From an uncultured Flavobacteriaceae bacterium (GTDB taxonomy: Bacteria; Bacteroidota; Bacteroidia; Flavobacteriales; Flavobacteriaceae), in assembly GCA_947500575.1 (NCBI GenBank), contig CANMSI010000002.1:434001-498000 (forward strand): a DNA stretch of 64,000 nucleotides, written 5' to 3'. Below are positions 61,044 through 64,000 of this stretch, one piece after another. Numbering within the stretch: the first letter of the stretch is position 1; the number at the start of each line of letters is the position of its first letter. Below the pieces are notes generated by a model. It worked only from the letters and a program-made list of their open reading frames with translations. It had not been told where the DNA came from and made no database searches. The position numbers were made by a program, and so were the translations under genes.

Positions 61044-61988
61044 TCATAGTGCAAATTCTTGTCCATAAGTTTCCAATGCAATTTCTGGTTCTACTAATTG
61101 GAAGAAATCTCCAACCTCCAAACCAGTTCCTTTTTTAAATTGATCTGGCCCTAACAATCCTACCAATCCTTCTTGTGTTCCTAAAATATTAGCGTTTGAT
61201 TTTTGAACAAATTGTTCCGTATTGATCTCATTTTCAATAAACGCGGAAGTAAGATCTGCGTGCGTATTTAGGTACGTATTAAAGAACTGCATTATTGGAA
61301 TCTGATATTCCAAGCGCTCATCTGCTGTTAAGCCTTGAGTTAGCATTAATAAAATGGATTCCATGTATAAATCATCCTCAGACCAATTTTTATTTTCGTT
61401 ATAAAGTGCTAATACCCCCTCTATGTATGCACTTTCTTCTGGACTAATTCCGGCTGGTGGTGGAGGTAGAGGTGTGCCAGGAGGTGGTAGACATGGTTGC
61501 AAATCTCCCTGTACATTCACACAAGTATTTAATTTTGTTATCCAATCTATAACCAAACCCTTTCTAATAAGCTTATTCAATATGACAATTGATTTGAATC
61601 TACCCGCAAATGCCCATCTCACTTTTAGCATTTGGGAAGAAATTCCATATAAACCATATAAAGCGGTAGAAATGGCATATCCCCTACTTAAATTATTTAA
61701 AGTTTGATTTCCTGCAAAGAGAACTCTATTTGCCGCTTGATGACATACCCCCGTAAATCCATAAAGAATGCCTGCTGTATCCGCAAACCCGAAGGCAGCT
61801 GCTGGAGTAGAAAAACAGTCCGCAGATTTGGTGCTTCCCACTCCTGAACAAATAATTGGGCCTGCAGGAGGTACTCCCCAACATAACCATAATCTCCCAG
61901 GCACTCCTGAACAACTTACATTTGTGTGATCTGCAAATTTACCAACACCTCCGACCACTGGACGTGAATGACCATTAATTGTACCCAT
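61044..61988 (-). CDS. Cys/Pro-rich orphan protein of unknown function
   Basis: A 314-residue protein without a signal peptide. Residues 1-165 contain seven Cys (26, 36, 47, 58, 82, 156, 166), many Gly and small residues, and a striking 'GVCHQAANRVL' (Cys82-His83) followed by 'SRGYAISTALYGLYG'. A proline-rich linker (LPPPGTPLPPPP, about 167-178) leads to a helical C-terminal domain (about 180-314). The C-H-x-x-x-N-R motif could be a cysteine-protease-like or metal site, which is speculation. No recognised neighbour on its strand shares its operon. The terminator behind it and the start are clear. Confidence 0.75.
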   Translation of the reverse strand: MGTINGHSRPVVGGVGKFADHTNVSCSGVPGRLWLCWGVPPAGPIICSGVGSTKSADCFSTPAAAFGFADTAGILYGFTGVCHQAANRVLFAGNQTLNNLSRGYAISTALYGLYGISSQMLKVRWAFAGRFKSIVILNKLIRKGLVIDWITKLNTCVNVQGDLQPCLPPPGTPLPPPPAGISPEESAYIEGVLALYNENKNWSEDDLYMESILLMLTQGLTADERLEYQIPIMQFFNTYLNTHADLTSAFIENEINTEQFVQKSNANILGTQEGLVGLLGPDQFKKGTGLEVGDFFQLVEPEIALETYGQEFAL

Positions 61989-62220
61989 AATTTAAAATTT
62001 TAGTTAAACATTAAATCTTATGACATAAAACTAAAGGAGAAATGAAGTTTAAACTCTTAGAAAACACCCCATATTACAAGGGATTTTTCTCCCAATTTAA
62101 TGAGGTAGAAACTGGGATAGGCCACCCCTAGTCTAAGGGGTTTTCGTCCCTTAAGGAGGTAAGAAGCAAAATACATTTTAGAAAAAAGTCAGTCCGGAAA
62201 GATGCTATTTGCGATAGCCA

Positions 62221-62913
62221 TTACTCAAATACGGCAATAGCACGTACTGGGGATCCTGTACCACCTTTAATTTTTAATGGTAAACCTATAAAGCGAAAAC
62301 GTCCACGACCCACTAATTGATATAAATTAATCATGTTCTCATAATGCGTAAAACCTAATTTTCCGCAAATACGATGTACTTCCTTGTTAGAAATACCTGG
62401 AATACCTGGTGACATGGTCTCTACACCAAAGGCAGCAATACCTTGCTTTCCCAACCATGAAGCTACTTCTGTACTTATGCCTGGGCCATTAAACCAATTT
62501 TGAGTACCATAGGTTCTTCTATAATGGTCTGTATATAATAAAACAGTATCTCCTTGTTTTATTTGAAATCGCTCCTTTTTAATTGAAGCTTTGATGTCTT
62601 CTAATTCAATCATCTCTTTTAAACCTTTATGAGAAAGGTCTAAACAAATACCTGCTGTATAAAACATGGACAGCGGCATAACATCTATTGTTTGTTTTTT
62701 GTATTCCTTCGCCATGTGACTAATAGCGTCTACATGGGTTCCAGTATGTTCTCCCATTTCCAAATTAAACACACTTGGAGTCGCTTCAGTACTATCTGTA
62801 ATACCATCCCATTCTTCATGGGTAGCATGCACAGAAATTCTAACTTCAGGTAGCCCTTTATAAACAGCCATTCCTGTAACTATCTCCTGACTTAAATCTA
62901 TAATCTCACTCAT
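62221..62913 (-). CDS. Cyclase-family (kynurenine formamidase-like) hydrolase
   Basis: A 230-residue protein of the cyclase/KynB family (pfam Cyclase). The metal motif H56-T-G-T-H60-V-D62-x-x-x-H66 and the C-terminal 'GRFRFIGLPLKIKGGTGSPVRAIAV' are diagnostic. Relatives hydrolyse N-formylkynurenine, isatin or related amides. It follows two SDR genes in the same direction (gaps 0-21 bases), so it is part of a small catabolic operon. The substrate is not assigned. Confidence 0.92.
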   Translation of the reverse strand: MSEIIDLSQEIVTGMAVYKGLPEVRISVHATHEEWDGITDSTEATPSVFNLEMGEHTGTHVDAISHMAKEYKKQTIDVMPLSMFYTAGICLDLSHKGLKEMIELEDIKASIKKERFQIKQGDTVLLYTDHYRRTYGTQNWFNGPGISTEVASWLGKQGIAAFGVETMSPGIPGISNKEVHRICGKLGFTHYENMINLYQLVGRGRFRFIGLPLKIKGGTGSPVRAIAVFE

Positions 62914-62934
62914 TGAAAATTTCGGGTTTAACTA

Positions 62935-63696
62935 TTATCGAATATGACTGCCTGCATTAATATCAATCGTTGCGCCTGTTGCATGATCCATTAATCCACT
63001 GCACATAAGGCCAATTAACGGAGCTAAATCTTTTGGTTCTGTAAGTGTATTCAAGGCAATTTCATTCAACACTCTTTCTTCACCATACGTATCAATAAAA
63101 CGCTCTGCCATCTGGGTACGTGTAAAACCCGGAGACAGCACAAAGGACTTTATATTGTCTTTTCCAAAAGACCTTGCTACACTGCGTGCTAAAGAGGTTA
63201 GACCTCCTTTAGATGCGGCATAGGCCAAATACTCTTCGGTTTCTCCTCTAAATACCGCTCTACTTCCTATATAAATAAAACGTCCTTCCCCATTATCTTT
63301 GAAGTGGTCCAATCCCAACTTGGTAAGTAAACCAACGGCATCCAAGTTAATAGCCATTGTTTTCTTCCATATCTTTAGCCAATCCTGGGTATCCAATTTA
63401 GTAGAATGCTCTAGAAATACACCTGCATTGAGTATAATAACATCAATTTTCTTAAAATGCGTCAGTACCTCATTAAAAAGTTGATATACGGATGCCTCCT
63501 GTGATAAATCTGCTTGGAAAGATTTAGAATTATTTTGATGTTTTGTTACCAATGCTTCAGCGGCTACTTTATTGCTATTGTAGTGAACTGCCACCTGTGC
63601 TCCCATCTGCATTAGGTAATCTGCAACTCCTTTGCCTATACCATCAGATGCTCCAGTAAGCAAAACCGTTTTTCCTGATAAATTCACATGCGACAT
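62935..63696 (-). CDS. Short-chain dehydrogenase/reductase (SDR)
   Basis: A 253-residue classical SDR. The nucleotide motif TGASDGIG (14-21), NAG (90-92), Ser145 and Y159-x-x-x-K163 give the full active site. 'SPGFTRTQMAERF' lies at the substrate-cap end. NAD(P)-dependent carbonyl/alcohol oxidoreductase; the substrate is probably shared with the adjacent cyclase. The next SDR (63697) ends directly against its start codon. Confidence 0.92.
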   Translation of the reverse strand: MSHVNLSGKTVLLTGASDGIGKGVADYLMQMGAQVAVHYNSNKVAAEALVTKHQNNSKSFQADLSQEASVYQLFNEVLTHFKKIDVIILNAGVFLEHSTKLDTQDWLKIWKKTMAINLDAVGLLTKLGLDHFKDNGEGRFIYIGSRAVFRGETEEYLAYAASKGGLTSLARSVARSFGKDNIKSFVLSPGFTRTQMAERFIDTYGEERVLNEIALNTLTEPKDLAPLIGLMCSGLMDHATGATIDINAGSHIR

Positions 63697-64000
63697 TTAC
63701 AAAATATGTTTAATCCATCCACCATCTACTGCCAAAGAAACACCTGTAATATAACTGGCACGTTCACTTGCTAAAAAGGTAACAGCAGCGGCAAACTCCT
63801 TAGGTTCTGCAAAGCGTTTTAAAGGAATTTCTTCAATAGCATTCGCAAAAGTAGGACTTGCTTCTATCAATTTGGTGAGTCTATTGGTTTTTGTGTAGCC
63901 AGGCATTACATTATTTACAGTAATACCGTACTCTCCTAATTCTGAGGCTAGCGTTTTCATAAGTCCGGCTACAGAAGCTCTCACGGAGTTCGATAAAATT
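63697..64000 (-). CDS. Second SDR (C-terminal part, 5' end outside the window)
   Basis: The reading frame is open to the right edge (an internal GTG at 63984 is not the start). The visible 101 residues are the C-terminal half of a classical SDR: 'GLMKTLASELGEYGITVNNVMPGYTKTNRLTK' and 'VTFLASERASYITGVSLAVDGGW'. The stop is directly followed by the next gene's ATG, so it is co-transcribed with the SDR at 62935 and the cyclase. Confidence 0.88.
   Translation of the reverse strand, partial: ILSNSVRASVAGLMKTLASELGEYGITVNNVMPGYTKTNRLTKLIEASPTFANAIEEIPLKRFAEPKEFAAAVTFLASERASYITGVSLAVDGGWIKHIL

Noticed and set aside
62125-62140. CCCCT / AGGGG hairpin followed by TTTT
   Set aside because: Only a 5-bp stem and no plus-strand gene upstream, while the minus-strand side has no T-run. 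It is not a supported terminator.
1-64000. CRISPR array, tRNA, rRNA or insertion sequence
   Set aside because: No regularly spaced repeats, no cloverleaf-like block and no transposase frame were recognised. A tRNAscan or Infernal run would settle the RNA question.

Overview
The window is AT-rich chromosomal DNA from a member of the phylum Bacteroidetes, most likely a marine Flavobacteriaceae. The signs are TAnnTTTG-type -7 promoter elements, few Shine-Dalgarno sequences, many lipoproteins with a short X-S-C or X-G-C lipobox, LytTR/his_kinase two-component pairs, a tricorn-type protease, VPS10/sortilin-like proteins and a vanadium-type haloperoxidase. No rRNA, tRNA, CRISPR array, transposase or complete prophage was seen. 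The placement is an inference from gene content; no database was searched.

Left part (1-19400). A gene cut by the left edge is coupled to a beta-lactamase-fold serine hydrolase, followed by a second hydrolase and a convergent 1100-residue tricorn protease. Next comes a long minus-strand stretch of envelope genes: lipoproteins, a DUF1266-type protein, an NTF2-like protein, a PQQ-type sugar dehydrogenase, a membrane AraC regulator, a DinB-fold protein, and an sdpR-sdpI-DUF6624 operon with no recognisable toxin. A LytTR response regulator and histidine kinase stand divergent to an ankyrin-repeat/serine-hydrolase pair.

Middle part (19400-44200). This holds a single-domain degenerate DEAD-box protein, a complete DEAD-box helicase with a cold-shock gene, and a muramidase (GH25) next to an unrecognised partner, both without signal peptides. 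A histidine kinase/S41 peptidase/LytTR regulator operon is divergent to an ABC exporter. Further on are a LytTR membrane regulator with an acyltransferase, the haloperoxidase, and an operon of an ABA4-like protein, an unknown membrane protein, a histidine kinase and a LytTR regulator. Four LytTR regulators in 23 kb is striking.

Right part (43000-64000). A sugar dehydrogenase and a TIM-barrel isomerase are followed by a PLP decarboxylase, a 1071-residue VPS10-like protein and an amidohydrolase with TPRs. An interrupted inverted repeat sits just before the VPS10-like start codon. Two small coiled-coil proteins, an M28-type peptidase, an rRNA pseudouridine synthase, two helicases, two cold-shock-domain genes, a stand-alone lpxD and an orphan Cys/Pro-rich protein follow. 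The window ends in a cyclase/SDR/SDR cluster cut by the right edge.

Most genes serve envelope homeostasis, proteolysis, signalling and RNA remodelling. The least explained items are the GH25/partner pair (21968-24055) with direct repeats in front of it, the Cys/Pro-rich orphan (61044-61988), the protein at 29674-30240 whose N-terminus recalls a phage-type family, and the coiled-coil pair (52355-53360).
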